From positions 1 through 64,000 of the forward strand of contig JANQHX010000013.1 in the NCBI GenBank assembly GCA_028282465.1: a stretch of DNA of 64,000 bases, written 5' to 3'. Source of the DNA: Gynuella sp. Lineage in GTDB: Bacteria; Pseudomonadota; Gammaproteobacteria; Pseudomonadales; Natronospirillaceae. The translations under genes were made by a program, and so were the position numbers. The notes beneath the pieces are model-generated. The model worked only from the letters and a program-made list of their open reading frames with translations. It made no database searches and was not told the origin of the DNA. Shown here in pieces: positions 62,725 through 64,000 of this stretch (within the stretch, counting starts at the first letter, position 1; every line of letters begins with the position of its first letter).

Positions 62725-64000
62725 TTATTTACCAAAGCCTTCAGCTTTCAGTAATTCCTTATCAGTCTTTTGAACTTGATTAAGGTTTGCTCCTGTCCAA
62801 TGAGCTTTACCCCCCTGAAGATTGTGTAATATTCCAAACTCCAGATTGGCATCCACAAAATAAGTATCTTTAACGTTAGCATGAGAGAAGTCAGAATAAT
62901 TTAAAAGCGACTCCACAAATACGGTACTCTCGCAATTGGCTTCCACAAAACGGCATTCCGTTAAGTTGCTACGCCTTAGATTTGACCTATTGCAATTAGC
63001 TTGAAAAAAGGAAGCTTTATTAAAGTCCGTGTACTCCGCGGTGACTTGACTAAAGTTAGCACCTTCAAACTCCGCTAGCGCAAAGCCTGCTTCATTGGCT
63101 TTGCAGTGACTCAGATTAGCATTGGTAAAAGTTACCTGAACGAAACTACTTTTATCTAGAGTAGAGCCGCTCAAGTTAGCATCAGTGAAATCTGAACCGG
63201 TGAAATCGCATTCTGATAGATCCAGCCCATTAAGATCGCACCCAATAAAAGTGCATTCTCTGGCGATCACATGTTCAAAGGTTATCCTTTGGAAAGATAT
63301 TGCTGAGAAATCTGAATTGACAATCTCAGCTTTTGAAAGGCTGATCGCGTTCAAGCTAGCACCAGATAATTCAACATGATCAATTTTGGTTTCGTCAAAC
63401 TTCACATCTGAGATTTCAGATTCATCAAACTGAACATGAACAAATTCAGAGCCGGTGAAATCACACCAGGCAATTTTTGCTTCTGAAAATACGGCGCCAT
63501 TGATGTTGCTGCGAATAAAAGGATTATTTTGACAGCTCGACTGGCTGAAATCAGTCTCAATACATTCTGCTTGAGTGAAATCTGATGCTTTAATAGTCGA
63601 GTTCTGAAATGATGTGTTACTCAGATTTGCTTCGATAAATGAACAACCTTCTATTTCAGTCTCAGCCAGGAACGCATTACCTAAATTAGCCTTATCAAAA
63701 TTACAGTTGGTAAATGTTGAACCTTCAAACTGACAATCTGTTAAATCCATTTCCGTGAATTTGCAGTTGTCGAAAATAGCCCCTTCAAAAACTGCCTCGG
63801 CCAATGTCGTGCTGGTGAAATCCATATTCTCAAAACGAATATGGCTAAGGTCGGCTTCGGTGAAGTCTGCGTTACTTAAGCGAGTCCCTTCAAAGGAGCT
63901 TTTTGCCAATCGAGCATCTTTAAACGAAGAGCCAGATAAATCAGCACCATTCAGATTGCAGCTATAAAAATCGGCTTGGTCGTAGTTACTATTGGATAGG
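62725..64000 (-). CDS. Pentapeptide-repeat protein, 5' end outside window
   Basis: At least 425 residues of pentapeptide repeats (A/C-D/N-L/F-x-x pattern) forming a right-handed quadrilateral beta-helix. The frame stays open, with more repeats, from the TTG at 63907-63909 up to the window edge, so the true start lies beyond 64000. Pentapeptide-repeat genes often accompany DUF2169, DUF3540 and DUF4150 genes in T6SS accessory loci, where they are thought to belong to the cargo or adaptor set. It ends 14 bases before the DUF3540 start. Confidence 0.85.
   Translation of the reverse strand, partial: LSNSNYDQADFYSCNLNGADLSGSSFKDARLAKSSFEGTRLSNADFTEADLSHIRFENMDFTSTTLAEAVFEGAIFDNCKFTEMDLTDCQFEGSTFTNCNFDKANLGNAFLAETEIEGCSFIEANLSNTSFQNSTIKASDFTQAECIETDFSQSSCQNNPFIRSNINGAVFSEAKIAWCDFTGSEFVHVQFDESEISDVKFDETKIDHVELSGASLNAISLSKAEIVNSDFSAISFQRITFEHVIARECTFIGCDLNGLDLSECDFTGSDFTDANLSGSTLDKSSFVQVTFTNANLSHCKANEAGFALAEFEGANFSQVTAEYTDFNKASFFQANCNRSNLRRSNLTECRFVEANCESTVFVESLLNYSDFSHANVKDTYFVDANLEFGILHNLQGGKAHWTGANLNQVQKTDKELLKAEGFGK

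Noticed and set aside
62725..64000. Short direct repeats suggesting a DNA repeat array
   Set aside because: They are explained by pentapeptide coding periodicity (15 bases) in one open frame.

Overview
The window comes from a nitrogen-fixing gammaproteobacterium, probably marine, with a moderately AT-rich genome. The evidence is a NifL/NifA regulatory pair, an Rnf complex of the type used to drive nitrogenase, an FeSII (Shethna II) ferredoxin and a large type VI secretion locus. The nif part has the gene order I recall from the minor nif cluster of Azotobacter vinelandii (rnf divergent from nifL-nifA, then nifB-fdxN-nifO-nifQ-rhdN-grx), so it is a relative of Azotobacter/Pseudomonas/Teredinibacter-type diazotrophs. 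I cannot name the species.

Region 1 (1-4092): the end of a SIR2-like gene, then a minus-strand operon of a chemoreceptor, a di-haem cytochrome c peroxidase, a cupredoxin and a small cytochrome c. Region 2 (4093-13575, minus strand): a FeMo-co/Fe-S operon nifB-fdxN-nifO-nifQ-SagB-like nitroreductase-rhodanese/ankyrin-glutaredoxin-BolA, behind a sigma-54 promoter and a NifA site, preceded by nifL-nifA. Region 3 (13576-22568): rnfABCDGEH behind a textbook sigma-54 promoter with two tandem NifA sites, then an orphan modA, fesII, and a divergent TPR + Fe-S oxidoreductase pair. fesII and that pair have back-to-back sigma-54 promoters, which places the two poorly known genes in the nitrogen-fixation regulon.

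Region 4 (22634-39976, minus strand): a DUF2750-like gene, an unknown gene with its own terminator, and a complete structural T6SS operon in the order tssA-tssB-tssC-hcp-tssJ-tssK-tssL-tssM-[tssB/tssC fusion]-hcp-tssE-tssF-tssG. It encodes two sheath/tube sets: separate TssB and TssC followed by one Hcp, and a single-chain TssB-TssC fusion followed by a second Hcp. TssM carries at its C-terminus a domain clearly homologous to the C-terminal domain of TssK from the same operon. No tssH/clpV or vgrG is in the window.

Region 5 (39977-53386): a 634-bp intergenic region, a 3474-residue Calx-beta lipoprotein with seven exactly 375-bp repeats, and a secreted GLUG/thrombospondin-type-3-like protein. 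Region 6 (53387-64000): a probable T6SS cargo region. It has an unknown 397-aa protein, a GHSHGG lipase-like putative effector, an exported LRR protein (putative immunity), then a second copy in which the lipase N-terminal half is replaced by a Calx-beta fragment, followed by a second LRR paralogue and a small gene. On the opposite strand are a PAAR-like DUF4150 protein, a DUF3540 protein and a pentapeptide-repeat protein that runs off the window. The most unusual material is the T6SS architecture in region 4 and the rearranged effector/immunity cassette in region 6.
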